The notes below the pieces were generated by a model. The model was not told where the DNA came from. It was given only the letters and a program-made list of their open reading frames with translations, and ran no database searches. A stretch of DNA of 64,000 bases from an uncultured Lachnospiraceae bacterium (GTDB lineage Bacteria > Bacillota > Clostridia > Lachnospirales > Lachnospiraceae), in NCBI GenBank assembly GCA_947564645.1, contig CANOCU010000006.1, forward strand, positions 1 through 64,000, in the 5' to 3' direction. Position 1 is the stretch's first letter; the number at the start of each line of letters is the position of its first letter. This document shows, piece after piece, positions 26,155-34,332 of the stretch. The translations under genes were made by a program, and so were the position numbers.

Positions 26155-27008
26155 GCCTGCACCTCCCCTCCGGGTCTGCCGCTCGAACCTTCCGGCCTTC
26201 CCTTCCTGTCAGCACCGGCTTCGCATACCTCCGTCCGGTCCTTCCGCTCTCTCACCGACTTGCCGTCCTCGCATACATCCGCCTGTTCCTTACGCTCTCT
26301 CACCGGCTTGCCGTCCTCGCATATCTCCGCCTGTTCCTTCCGCTCTCTCACCAGCTTACCGTCCTCGATATGGATCACCCGGTCCGCCAGTTGTGCGATG
26401 GCATCGTTGTGGGTGATCATAATGATCGTCTGGTTGAACTCCCTGGACGTCATCTTCAGCAGTCCCATAACCTCCGCGCTGGTCCTGGAATCCAGATTAC
26501 CCGTCGGTTCGTCCGCCAGAAGTACCGCCGGCTTGGCCGCAATGGCCCGGGCGATGGACACTCTCTGCTGCTGCCCGCCGGAAAGCTGATTTGGATAACG
26601 ATCCATCTTCCCTTCGATGCCCAGCTGCTCACAGATCCCCGCGATATAGTCACGGTCCGGTTTCCTGCCGTCCAGCCTGATCGGAAGCACGATATTCTTA
26701 TACACATTCTGTACCGAGATCAGATTGTAATTCTGGAAGACGAAGCCGATATTCCGGCGCCGGAATACCGTCAGCTCCTCCTTCGTCATCTCCATGATCG
26801 AATGCCCGTCTATGATGACCTCCCCCGCATCCGCATAGTCCAGTCCGCCGATCAGGTTAAGCAATGTCGTCTTGCCGCTGCCCGACGTCCCCACAATGGC
26901 CGTAAAACTGCCCTTCTCGATGCCGAAACTGACATCGTCCACCGCCCGGACCAGATTCTCCCCGCTTCCATAATACTTCTTAAGATGTACTGCCTTCAAG
27001 ATTTCCAT
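26151..27008 (-). CDS. ABC transporter ATPase (MacB/LolD type) with repetitive tail
   Basis: 285 residues. Walker [12 protein letters not shown] (about 40-50), Q-loop region FVFQNYNLI, signature [19 protein letters not shown], Walker [14 protein letters not shown] and the H-loop IIMITHND are all present. The family normally ends near residue 230. Here the C-terminus is extended by about 55 residues built from three 16-residue repeats of the type [16 protein letters not shown], followed by a Gly/Arg-rich end. The repeats are nearly identical at DNA level (48-bp units). The ATPase powers the FtsX-type permease encoded next. Confidence 0.92.
   Translation of the reverse strand: MEILKAVHLKKYYGSGENLVRAVDDVSFGIEKGSFTAIVGTSGSGKTTLLNLIGGLDYADAGEVIIDGHSIMEMTKEELTVFRRRNIGFVFQNYNLISVQNVYKNIVLPIRLDGRKPDRDYIAGICEQLGIEGKMDRYPNQLSGGQQQRVSIARAIAAKPAVLLADEPTGNLDSRTSAEVMGLLKMTSREFNQTIIMITHNDAIAQLADRVIHIEDGKLVRERKEQAEICEDGKPVRERKEQADVCEDGKSVRERKDRTEVCEAGADRKGRPEGSSGRPGGEVQA
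26223..26366 (-). repeat. Three in-frame 48-bp tandem repeats in the ABC ATPase tail
   Basis: Units at 26319-26366, 26271-26318 and 26223-26270 each start with GAGGAC on the coding strand and encode a 16-residue charged block with one Cys. The first two are the most alike. The exact 48-bp period keeps the frame, so repeat number can change without breaking the protein. Confidence 0.75.
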
Positions 27009-27410
27009 ACCGCCTGCGTCTCCTTGTCTGTCATTTTTTTTAAAAACAAGTTAAAAATCAATTCCTGTATTTATCATAAAGGCAAGATGTTACAATCTGG
27101 TTACAAATGCTCTACCGTTGCAAATGCTCTACCTATTATATTGCCACTCTTCCACGCTCCTGTATCCGTTCTAATCCCGTTCTGTCCTGCTCCATTGTCC
27201 GTCATGCCATCCCTCCATCCGCCTCGTATTTTACATATATCATATACTATTTTATGATAAACATTAAAAAATAGTTGATAAACATATATTTTATGCTATA
27301 ATAAATGTAACCGCAAAGTAAAGATCCGTAAACCAGGAGAAGAATTGACCAGGATACGAACCACCTTACAGGATTACGGGCAGTCCATCGAACGGAGAGG
27401 AGCACACACC
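27009..27410. other. 402-bp divergent intergenic region
   Basis: It separates the ABC ATPase start (minus) from the DUF2975-like gene (plus). It holds a plus-strand promoter (27275-27302), two copies of GATAAACAT (near 27255 and 27277) around its -35 box, and a 13-bp direct repeat CAAATGCTCTACC at 27104 and 27121. No gene is evident. Confidence 0.5.
27275..27302 (+). promoter_or_regulatory. Promoter of the DUF2975-XRE operon
   Basis: TTGATA (27275-27280), a 16-bp spacer ending in TGC (extended -10) and TATAAT (27297-27302). The repeated GATAAACAT at and before the -35 box could bind the XRE regulator encoded in the operon. Confidence 0.65.
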
Positions 27411-27920
27411 ATGAGCAGATTAGAAGACATCAAAAAGACAAGTAAAGACATTGAAAAGATCGGAATCGGATTCCAGATCATCTCCGGACTCATGACAGGA
27501 TTTCTTATAATCGCCACGATCCTGCTGTTTATTGTGCATGATATACTCCATCTGATCACCTTAGATTCCCAGATAGATCTTGATTTTCGCAATATGGGAT
27601 TCTGGGGCAGTCTGCTGGCCGACAGAGGTCAGATCACGGCAGCCATTTATGTAGTATTACTGTCTGGCATAGTAGTCTCATTCATGATAACATGGATCAT
27701 GTACCTGATTGTTAAAATATTCAGAAGATTTTCCGCCGAATATTCCCCGTTTTTGCCGGAAACAGTAAAAGATCTGAAGACTGTTTCCATACTGGCGGCC
27801 CTTTTGATCCTGCAGAGCAGCATCGGATTAGGCATTATCGCCGGATTTGTCTTCTGGGGGATCGTACAGCTTTATGCATATGGCTGTGAGTTACAAAACC
27901 AGGTGGATGAAACATTATAA
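27411..27920 (+). CDS. DUF2975-like membrane protein
   Basis: 169 residues from the ATG at 27411, preceded by GGAGAGGAG. About four membrane segments: IGFQIISGLMTGFLIIATIL (about 18-40), a second near 70-105 (ITAAIYVVLLSGIVVSFMIT), then VSILAALLILQSSIGLGIIA and the final helix. The layout and the immediately following small XRE regulator match the DUF2975/YozG gene pairs common in Bacillota, whose function is not known. The pair is probably a membrane protein with its autoregulator. Confidence 0.65.
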   Translation: MSRLEDIKKTSKDIEKIGIGFQIISGLMTGFLIIATILLFIVHDILHLITLDSQIDLDFRNMGFWGSLLADRGQITAAIYVVLLSGIVVSFMITWIMYLIVKIFRRFSAEYSPFLPETVKDLKTVSILAALLILQSSIGLGIIAGFVFWGIVQLYAYGCELQNQVDETL

Positions 27921-27940
27921 GGAATTAATGAGAGATTACT

Positions 27941-28198
27941 ATGGCCATTATTTTAAGATTAGACCGCGTTATGGCGGACAGAAAAATTTCATTGAACGAC
28001 TTAGCCGAGCAGGTGGGGATCGCAAATGTGAACTTATCGAAGATAAAAACAGGTAAGGTGAGCGCTATTCGCTTTTCAACACTAAACGCGATCTGCGACG
28101 TATTGGATTGCCAGCCAGGAGACATCCTGGAGTTCCAAAGAGATAACGCCGGACAGAACCAGTCAGATCAGTTCAGCGCAGGAAATACACTGAACTGA
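27941..28198 (+). CDS. Small XRE/YozG-type helix-turn-helix regulator
   Basis: 85 residues. It reads MAIILRLDRVMADRKISLND, then LAEQVGIANVNLSKIKTGKV and IRFSTLNAICDVLDCQPGDI, the standard one-domain Cro/C1-type HTH of the YozG group (recognition helix about residues 27-40). It starts 20 bp after the DUF2975-like gene and is probably cotranscribed. It likely represses its own operon through the repeats near 27255-27285. Its last codons lie inside a terminator hairpin shared with the convergent Fic gene. Confidence 0.85.
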   Translation: MAIILRLDRVMADRKISLNDLAEQVGIANVNLSKIKTGKVSAIRFSTLNAICDVLDCQPGDILEFQRDNAGQNQSDQFSAGNTLN

Positions 28199-28200
28199 TC
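28166..28200. terminator. Terminator hairpin overlapping the XRE gene end
   Basis: GATCAGTTCAG pairs perfectly with CTGAACTGATC (11 bp) around a 13-nt loop; T-rich sequence follows on the plus strand. It spans the last XRE codons and sits between convergent genes. Confidence 0.6.
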
Positions 28201-29310
28201 TTATTTCCTCTCTTTCTCCGGATCAACAGAATCACCGATCACCCACGCACCCGTTTTCCGCGAGCCGATGCGCAGAATCACTTTTCTTTCAGACAGACTC
28301 TGCAGGATTCTTTTTACCGTACTCTCCGAGCAGTGCAGAATCTCTGCCAGTTCTTTTCTTGTCAGATCCGGCGATCTGCGAAGCTGCTGCAGAAGCAGCT
28401 TCTCCCGGTCCGATAATTTTATTGGGTCATTTATTGGGTCATTTATTGGGTCATTTATTGGGTCATCCTGCTCCGGCACGAAAGAGAATGCTCCGCTGAT
28501 ATGCATCGCGCGATTATGAAGTTCGTGGCGCTCCTCAAGCAGCAAATTCCTTAAGAAAAGTTCCAGATACACAGTCGTTTCATGAATCCCCCGCTTCAAA
28601 TCGTTATAATTCGCTCTCACCATGGCATTGCGAAAATACCATGCGTGCCTGGCAAAGATATCATTCGTCACGGCAAAACCGAGCGTTCTCAGATATTGAA
28701 TAAAAAAGACAGCGGTCGTTCTCGTATTCCCTTCCCCGAAAATATGAATCTGCCAAAGCCTTGCCACAAACACGGCCAGATGCCGTATCACCTCCGTCAT
28801 GGTAAGTCCTCTGTAACTGTAGCCTTTTTCCTGTGACAGATCATATTCCAGCGTAGCCTTAAGTTCCGACGCCCCGCCATAGATTACGGTATCTCCATCC
28901 AACACCCACTCTTTCTTTGTTATATTATAATCTCTGATTTTACCGGCATGTGCATAGATCCCTTCAAATAATCTTCTGTGAATTGACAGATATTGCGCGC
29001 TGGAGAAAACAAAAGCCTTTTCCGAAAGCAGCATGGCTATCCGCACCGAGACAAGATCCGCCTCTTTCGTCCGTTCTTCCTCCCTTTTCGGATTCTCCTG
29101 ATAATACGCCTCGATCAACGTCTGCGCCTGATCCAGCGAAATATCACCCTCAATATTCTTCTTTGCAGTCTCTTTCAGATAGTCGGACGGAATCAGTCCG
29201 TCTACCGCCTGCAGGCCGATTGCCGTATGCCAGGCATATCCGCGGTCTCGTTTCCCCGGTTCCGTTTCTCTTAAATATTCCTCAAAAGGATCTTTCTGCG
29301 GATTCTCCAT
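28201..29310 (-). CDS. Fic family protein with winged-helix C-terminus
   Basis: 369 residues, start preceded by GGAGGGTA. The Fic core is at about 100-255 with the motif HIFGEGNTRTTAVF (His189). The usual HPF is HIF and the usual GNGR is GNTR, as in a known Fic branch. Fic enzymes transfer AMP or related groups to Ser, Thr or Tyr of target proteins. Before the core, residues 45-72 (KETAKKNIEGDISLDQAQTL) resemble a VbhA-type inhibitory segment with Glu54. A linker of four DPIN/DPIK repeats (283-298) leads to a winged helix (LTRKELAEILHCSESTVKRI). It may modify a partner and bind DNA. The target is unknown. Confidence 0.88.
   Translation of the reverse strand: MENPQKDPFEEYLRETEPGKRDRGYAWHTAIGLQAVDGLIPSDYLKETAKKNIEGDISLDQAQTLIEAYYQENPKREEERTKEADLVSVRIAMLLSEKAFVFSSAQYLSIHRRLFEGIYAHAGKIRDYNITKKEWVLDGDTVIYGGASELKATLEYDLSQEKGYSYRGLTMTEVIRHLAVFVARLWQIHIFGEGNTRTTAVFFIQYLRTLGFAVTNDIFARHAWYFRNAMVRANYNDLKRGIHETTVYLELFLRNLLLEERHELHNRAMHISGAFSFVPEQDDPINDPINDPINDPIKLSDREKLLLQQLRRSPDLTRKELAEILHCSESTVKRILQSLSERKVILRIGSRKTGAWVIGDSVDPEKERK
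28421..28468 (-). repeat. 12-bp tandem repeat in the Fic linker
   Basis: Four units of ATTGGGTCATTT (plus strand), the first three identical, encode the DPIN repeats between the Fic core and the winged helix. The 12-bp unit keeps the frame when copy number changes. Confidence 0.85.
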
Positions 29311-29360
29311 TACCCTCCACTGCCTCCTGTCTTATTCCCTCCCGGGTTTTTCTCTTCCTT

Positions 29361-29621
29361 TTATTTGTTCTTCAAAAAATCACTGAACTCTTTCAATTCC
29401 CTTTTCCTATCCTCCGGAAGACTGTTGAACTCCACATTACAAACCGCACCTTCCAGCGCATACAAATGAACCAGACAGACATTCGGATACCTTCCCTTCA
29501 CTTCCAGGAAAGCCTGCTCCGCCCCCAGACGAACCAATTCCTCCGCCGAACCAATCCCCACAGAATTTAGCTTTTTCGCCATCTCCTTACCAATATTCAT
29601 CATAGATGTTAACTCCGCCAT
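29361..29621 (-). CDS. TfoX C-terminal domain protein
   Basis: 86 residues: MAELTSMMNIGKEMAKKLNS, then VGIGSAEELVRLGAEQAFLE and a short C-terminal helix region. This is a stand-alone TfoX/Sxy C-terminal domain, a helix-hairpin-helix-like fold that often pairs with TfoX N-terminal domains. The stand-alone form has no proven role. A Shine-Dalgarno AGGGGAG lies very close to the ATG. It follows (on the minus strand) an AT-rich DinB-like gene. Confidence 0.85.
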   Translation of the reverse strand: MAELTSMMNIGKEMAKKLNSVGIGSAEELVRLGAEQAFLEVKGRYPNVCLVHLYALEGAVCNVEFNSLPEDRKRELKEFSDFLKNK

Positions 29622-29687
29622 GGCTCCCCTATTCCTTTAACTGCCGTTTTTTCGTTTTCTAATCTTTTAACAAACCGAAGTATGTAC

Positions 29688-30344
29688 TTATGAATGTATC
29701 TTATTTCTTATACGCAAACTCGCTTCTATGTGCATAATCCAATGTCTTGAAAACGGCATTTGTATTAGCCCCCGAATATCTTTACCGCACCAATACTCAA
29801 TAAGCCAAATTGCTTTTTCATCCCTACTTACAACATTTAATAATTCTAATTGTTCTTTTCTTTCTTCTGATATTTTCTTTTTCAATCCATCATAGTGTAA
29901 ACTACTGATGATCTTCTCGGTGCTGTCCTTTACCTCACAAATATAGGAATAAAGTTCTTTCATATTAAGTTGTTTTGAAAAATCTGCAATCTGCTCTTTT
30001 ACAAGTTCATTTCCTGTTGTGATTATAGGCGAATGGATACGTTCCTGATAATTGCCTGAAAAAAACACTTGCTCATCCTCACTGATCAATGTATGCGCAA
30101 CGATATCTTCAATACGGAAAATATGCCAAATGGAATACGCGATCGTTTTACTATGATAACCATTTGCATCTATAAATGGAATTGCGTCAAAATCGTCTCT
30201 GCTTAATTCCTCATGAAATGATGTTAAAATTTCCATTAATTGATTTCGCAAATCAAATAATGTGTCAATACCCGCTTCAAAAGTATCTTTCTTTTTGATC
30301 TGCGCTTGCATTGCTTTATTCAATTCTGGCCACATCTTATTCAT
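29688..30344 (-). CDS. DinB-like four-helix protein
   Basis: 218 residues from the ATG at 30344 (GAGGAT upstream; a TTG two codons earlier is less likely). It is mostly helical. NGYHSKTIAYSIWHIFRIED (about 62-82) and the C-terminal FSRHWIMHIEASLRIRNKI supply histidines in the pattern of the DinB/YfiT metal-binding fold. Members include bacillithiol or mycothiol transferases and many proteins of unknown role. It is clearly more AT-rich than its neighbours (poly-T/A codon use), suggesting recent acquisition. No enzyme activity can be assigned. Confidence 0.6.
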   Translation of the reverse strand: MNKMWPELNKAMQAQIKKKDTFEAGIDTLFDLRNQLMEILTSFHEELSRDDFDAIPFIDANGYHSKTIAYSIWHIFRIEDIVAHTLISEDEQVFFSGNYQERIHSPIITTGNELVKEQIADFSKQLNMKELYSYICEVKDSTEKIISSLHYDGLKKKISEERKEQLELLNVVSRDEKAIWLIEYWCGKDIRGLIQMPFSRHWIMHIEASLRIRNKIHS

Positions 30345-30439
30345 AATCAAATATCCTCAATTCCGATTTATCGACGCCGTAGATCGCCATATCTTTGTCT
30401 AGCGCTCATTCCCTCTTTGCAATATGATAGTCCCTGATC

Positions 30440-31774
30440 TTACCTGCCTTTCAGATACCGCTTCAACAAAAAAGCGCAAAAATACGGAAACGTATAGATC
30501 TGATCGTCATATCCCACATTGCCGCCCGTAAACTTGATCCCATAGCGGATATCCTCATACTTATCCCCTTTGATCAGCGTCCGCAGAGACTTCGCACGGC
30601 CGTTTGTCGCCTTCACCTCCACAGGAATCAGGTCCTTCGCCGTCCGGACGAAGAAATCCTCCTCCAACGTAGAATCCTCACGCTTATAATAATAGAGATC
30701 ATACCCGCTTTTTACAAGCGCCTCTCCCACCACATTCTCATACAGCGCTCCTTTATAGACCCCCAGATTCCGATTTGCCCGAAGATCCTCCTGCGCTTCC
30801 TCGTCCAACATGGCGACAAGAAGTCCGCTGTCCGCGAAATAGATCTTATATTTTGTCTCGTCATAATTTCCTTTCAACGGAAGCTCCGGAAAATGCATAC
30901 AGTAACAGACATTGATCATCCCCGCATCCGCCAGCCACTCGATACATCCCCTGTAATCTTTGAAGCGGGCGCCGGAAGCCACCTTAGAGATCTGGAATTT
31001 CTTATTGTCTTTGGAAAGCTGTACCGGAATCTGCCGGAAGACATTGAGGATCCGCGTCTGGTCCATCCCTTGCGCATACTTACGGACATCCTCCTCATAA
31101 TCCGTAAGAAGCTGCCGCTGGATCGCCAGAGACCCCTCGAAGCTGTCCTTCACGATATACTCCCTGACCACGGCCGGCATCCCGCCCAGAGTGCAATAAT
31201 CCAGGAACAGACCGCCGTAGACGGACAATTCCGCCTCATTAAAAGGCTTTTCATCCTGCATGTGGCCAAGCAGTTCGTCCACAATGTCCTCCCCATATCC
31301 TTTCGCCCAAAGAAACTCCTCAAAATCCAGGGAATACATCGCATAATCCGTTTTATATCCCACACTGTTACTCTCGATCCTTCCATAATGGATCCCCCGC
31401 ATGGAACCGCTGCAGATCACATCGTATCTATTGTCCTGGGCGAAAAACTTAAGCGCCGTCGCAATCTCCGGAAACTCCTGCAGTTCATCAAAAAAAAGCA
31501 GTGTCTCTCCCTCCTCAAACCGCTTCGCCGGATCCATACGGGATATATTCCGGATCAGGTCCGCCGCCTTATACCCGTCCGCGATGATCATCTTATACTT
31601 CGGCTCTTCCACAAAGTTGATCTCCACCACGCATTTGTAATTCTGCTCTCCGAACCTTCTGATCGACTCCGTCTTGCCCACCTGCCGCGGTCCCTTGACG
31701 ATAAGCGGCTTGTGCCCCGGCTCGCGCTTCCACTCCGTCAGAAAAGTATCTATTTTTCGTTTCAGATAAACCAT
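30440..31774 (-). CDS. AAA+ ATPase with DUF4143 domain
   Basis: 444 residues from the ATG at 31774, preceded by a GAGGGTGCT site. Walker A LIVKGPRQVGKTESIRRFGE (about 24-43), Walker B TLLFFDELQEFPEI (about 95), sensor motif DVICSGSMRGIHYGRIES (about 123), and a C-terminal DUF4143 nuclease-like domain ending in a VPVEVKATNGRAKSLRTL signature of the PD-(D/E)XK type. These ATPases are common in anaerobes and often appear as isolated, mobile-looking genes. Their function is unknown. Three 20-bp direct repeats lie in the 155 bp upstream. Confidence 0.85.
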   Translation of the reverse strand: MVYLKRKIDTFLTEWKREPGHKPLIVKGPRQVGKTESIRRFGEQNYKCVVEINFVEEPKYKMIIADGYKAADLIRNISRMDPAKRFEEGETLLFFDELQEFPEIATALKFFAQDNRYDVICSGSMRGIHYGRIESNSVGYKTDYAMYSLDFEEFLWAKGYGEDIVDELLGHMQDEKPFNEAELSVYGGLFLDYCTLGGMPAVVREYIVKDSFEGSLAIQRQLLTDYEEDVRKYAQGMDQTRILNVFRQIPVQLSKDNKKFQISKVASGARFKDYRGCIEWLADAGMINVCYCMHFPELPLKGNYDETKYKIYFADSGLLVAMLDEEAQEDLRANRNLGVYKGALYENVVGEALVKSGYDLYYYKREDSTLEEDFFVRTAKDLIPVEVKATNGRAKSLRTLIKGDKYEDIRYGIKFTGGNVGYDDQIYTFPYFCAFLLKRYLKGR

Positions 31775-31846
31775 AGCACCCTCACTTCCCCGCAAACACG
31801 GTTCTGCCTATAGTATATGCCGTTTTCTCCAAAAATACAACTTCAC

Positions 31847-31931
31847 TACAAAAAAATGAGGGAATTATTTAAACTAATTACAAAAAAATGGGGGAATTTA
31901 TACCAAGTGCTTACAAAAAAATGAGGGAATT
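31847..31931. repeat. Three 20-bp direct repeats upstream of the DUF4143 ATPase
   Basis: TACAAAAAAATGAGGGAATT occurs at 31847-31866, 31879-31898 (one change) and 31912-31931, with 32- and 33-bp spacing, about three helical turns. The block lies between the BlaR1-like stop codon and the ATPase start. It could be repeated operator sites or a trace of a mobile insertion. Confidence 0.75.
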
Positions 31932-33537
31932 ATGTTTCTTGCTCCGATCCGATCTTGTATTCATAGGGATAATAATTTTGTAATTCGTCTATCTCTATAT
32001 CTTTCCCCGCATACGTCTCAAACCAGTCTTCATAATCCGGGTTATCCCAAACCGTGCCATCCTCAAAAACAACCTGCTTTAAACAAAGCAATGCATAGGC
32101 TGCCTGACTTGCTTCGCCATTCCCGACTTTCGGAAATTCTTTCATGATCTCACCATCATAGAGCGACCAGCCGCCACGGTACTTTTCCGTTTGATCGGAT
32201 AAAATGTTTGTCTTCGTCCGGACAATATTTTCAAAGCTGCATTCCGCACCGCTGTCAAGAAAATTCCAATATAGCTTTAACGGCGAACCGTTTTCGTTAT
32301 AAGCCAGCATACAATACTGGGTTTCCACAATGGTACTGTCGGTTTTGTTGGTCAGTATATCGTGAATATAAGGTGCGCCGTCTTCATACCGGAGGATTGC
32401 TGCGCTTTCATGGACGATCGTCATAGGTTCCTTTTTATCTGCAGCAATACCGTTTGTATTTGTATATGTGTTTGCGTATGCGTTTGTGTCCATATTTGTG
32501 TTGGTTTCCGGAACACTGACAACAGATGCATCCTCCATGTTGCTGTCAGCCGAAGTGACCGCGGACGTAGCGAACAGGCAGACGGTGACAAGTACGATCA
32601 GGCAGGCCGATAAAGATGTGATCATTGTCATTTGTTTTGTCTTCATAATTGCATTGATCCTTTCTTCCACAGCATTTTTACTGAAATGATTACAAAACGG
32701 CATCAGTCCGCTATTCCTTTCTGCCATCCCGATCAGCACGAAGGAATAGGCAGATCTTGCCCTGTCGCCAAATTGTCTTATCACGCTTTCATCACATGCC
32801 AGTTCCATATCACGGTTGAAAAGAAAGAACATGACCCAGACAAAAGGATTGAACCAGTGAATGCAAAGGGCATACAGGACCATCAGTTTCGTAAGGGCAT
32901 CAAACCGACAAATATGCTCATACTCATGCGCGAAAATATATTGTAGCTGCCCGGTATTCTTCCAGTCCATCTGCTTCGGCATCAGGATGACCGGATGGAA
33001 AATGCCATAAGTCAGCGGCGTGGCAATTCTGTCCGACTGCCTGATCAAAATCCTCCGTCTTAACGGGTGCTCTTTAATCCACTGTTCTGCGCAGGCATTC
33101 CTGACCGGCAGCGCTGTCTGAAACACAAGCCGGCAGTGCAAGTAGGATCTCATAAAAAATGCAGCCAGGAGCAGCATTCCCACGCACCAGACAACAGCCC
33201 AGACCGAAACAGACAAAGGATTTACTGCTGCCTGCCTCGAAGCGCTATACTCCATGCCTCTCATGCCCTGCACTATGCCAAAAGATTCCCGTGATATGGC
33301 TAAGGCAGCCTTGTCCGCTTCTGCTTCCAAAAAGGCAGGCATAGATCTGATTTGTCCGATCAGCGTATAGATACTAAGCGCAGACGGAATCTTAAATGGA
33401 AAGATCAGCCTTATAAGCGCTATTTCCCACAGAACGACAAAAGTCTGTTTGGGCAGACGATTGAGTGCTATTATCCGGATCATCACCACCGCGATCACGC
33501 AAACCGCCCCGGCAAAACTTACTTCCAGTAAAGTCAT
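31930..33537 (-). CDS. BlaR1/MecR1-type M56 membrane metallopeptidase
   Basis: 535 residues, start preceded by GGGAGGGGTAAGC. Four membrane segments carry the zinc-protease motif YIFAHEYEHICR (HEYEH) in a cytoplasmic loop, with ELACDESVIRQFGDRARSAY after it. The C-terminal extracellular part (about 330-535) is not a penicillin-binding sensor domain. A Thr/Asn-rich linker (TNTNMDTNAYANTYTNTNG) leads to a beta-rich domain with a WDNPDYEDWFETYAG segment. The peptidase would cleave the adjacent BlaI-type repressor after sensing an unknown signal. It lies downstream of blaI on the same strand, probably in one operon. Confidence 0.85.
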   Translation of the reverse strand: MTLLEVSFAGAVCVIAVVMIRIIALNRLPKQTFVVLWEIALIRLIFPFKIPSALSIYTLIGQIRSMPAFLEAEADKAALAISRESFGIVQGMRGMEYSASRQAAVNPLSVSVWAVVWCVGMLLLAAFFMRSYLHCRLVFQTALPVRNACAEQWIKEHPLRRRILIRQSDRIATPLTYGIFHPVILMPKQMDWKNTGQLQYIFAHEYEHICRFDALTKLMVLYALCIHWFNPFVWVMFFLFNRDMELACDESVIRQFGDRARSAYSFVLIGMAERNSGLMPFCNHFSKNAVEERINAIMKTKQMTMITSLSACLIVLVTVCLFATSAVTSADSNMEDASVVSVPETNTNMDTNAYANTYTNTNGIAADKKEPMTIVHESAAILRYEDGAPYIHDILTNKTDSTIVETQYCMLAYNENGSPLKLYWNFLDSGAECSFENIVRTKTNILSDQTEKYRGGWSLYDGEIMKEFPKVGNGEASQAAYALLCLKQVVFEDGTVWDNPDYEDWFETYAGKDIEIDELQNYYPYEYKIGSEQET

Positions 33538-33637
33538 GCTTACCCCTCCCTGTCATCTCTGACACAAATACCCATAAAAAGTACGGTACAAGTATTCAGT
33601 ACATACACCCATGCAGACAAACTGCCACATCATACCT

Positions 33638-33666
33638 CATTACATTACATTACATTGCATTTCATT
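33638..33666. repeat. CATTA pentanucleotide microsatellite
   Basis: Three perfect CATTA units followed by decayed CATTG and CATTT units, running into the end of the blaI-type gene. It is a slippage-prone tract between the repressor and the peptidase genes. Confidence 0.6.
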
Positions 33667-34030
33667 CCAGATCCGCAACAATCTGTTTCAGCCGGTCGAT
33701 CTCCTCAGCAGAAAGTTTCTTCCTGCTCAGCAGCGCAGCAAACAGCTTGTCCGCAGAGCCGTCATAAATCTTATTGATCAGTTCGTCCGTTTCGGCTTCC
33801 TGCACTTCTTCCTTGGGAATAAGCGCATGGCACATAAAATGTGGCTCAGAGCGTTCGATCGCCCCCTTCTTTATACAACGCTTAATAAGCGTATACGTTG
33901 TATTCTTATTCCAGCCCACCTCTTTCATAAGAACCTCTGCCACATGCTTTGCCTGTACATCCCCCTCCTTCCAGAGAATGTCCATGACTTTTAACTCAGA
34001 ATCGAAAAGTTTTACGGTTTTTTTATCCAT
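33662..34030 (-). CDS. BlaI/MecI/CopY family repressor
   Basis: 122 residues from the ATG at 34030, preceded by AAAGGAG at about 10 nt. The winged helix reads LFDSELKVMDILWKEGDVQA, then VLMKEVGWNKNTTYTLIKRC, the BlaI signature with the NTTYTLI recognition helix. The C-terminal dimerisation part (KIYDGSADKLFAALLSRKKL) is also typical. It represses its own operon and is inactivated by cleavage from the BlaR1-type peptidase. Two matching palindromic sites overlap its promoter. Confidence 0.9.
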   Translation of the reverse strand: MDKKTVKLFDSELKVMDILWKEGDVQAKHVAEVLMKEVGWNKNTTYTLIKRCIKKGAIERSEPHFMCHALIPKEEVQEAETDELINKIYDGSADKLFAALLSRKKLSAEEIDRLKQIVADLE

Positions 34031-34052
34031 ACGGCATGTACTCCTTTCAAAC

Positions 34053-34106
34053 AAGACCGCAGTAGTCTTTACCATATAGACTACCACAGTCTTACTCAGA
34101 AGTCAA
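34053..34106 (-). promoter_or_regulatory. blaI promoter with two BlaI-type operators
   Basis: Minus-strand -35 TTGACT (34101-34106) and a weak -10 TAGTCT are 17 bp apart. Operator-like sites AAGACCGCAGTAGTCTT (34053-34069) and, on the other strand, AAGACTGTGGTAGTCT (34078-34093) share AAGACYGYRGTAGTCT. The second covers the spacer and -10 box. Confidence 0.65.
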
Positions 34107-34111
34107 TGGAT

Positions 34112-34147
34112 CTATAGCAAACGACATTAGAAATTTGTTTTCTATAG
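34112..34147. repeat. Short palindromic interspersed repeat, copy 1
   Basis: An imperfect palindrome from CTATAGCAAACGACATTAG to TTGTTTTCTATAG around an AAATT centre. A closely related copy lies at 61862-61898 and a partial one at 47491-47513. All three are intergenic. Confidence 0.6.
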
Positions 34148-34332
34148 TTATCCAGTGTCTGATTTTCAAACACAATTCAGTGGAATTTCATTTGAATTTA
34201 TGGTAGAATGGCAGTGTTGGACAATCAGACATCCAGAAGATACCAAAGAAGATTTATGATTGCATATATGTCTGATTTGGCAAATATTTATTACCTTTTT
34301 ATAACAATACAGATTTTGTCAGGGAGGGAAAA

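Noticed and set aside
23587..27008. Typical BceAB-RS bacitracin module
   Set aside because: The gene set is similar, but the permease is much longer and has two large outer domains. I keep the general FtsX-type call.
28421..28468. CRISPR-like repeat
   Set aside because: The four units are 12 bp, have no spacers and lie inside the Fic coding frame as DPIN codons.
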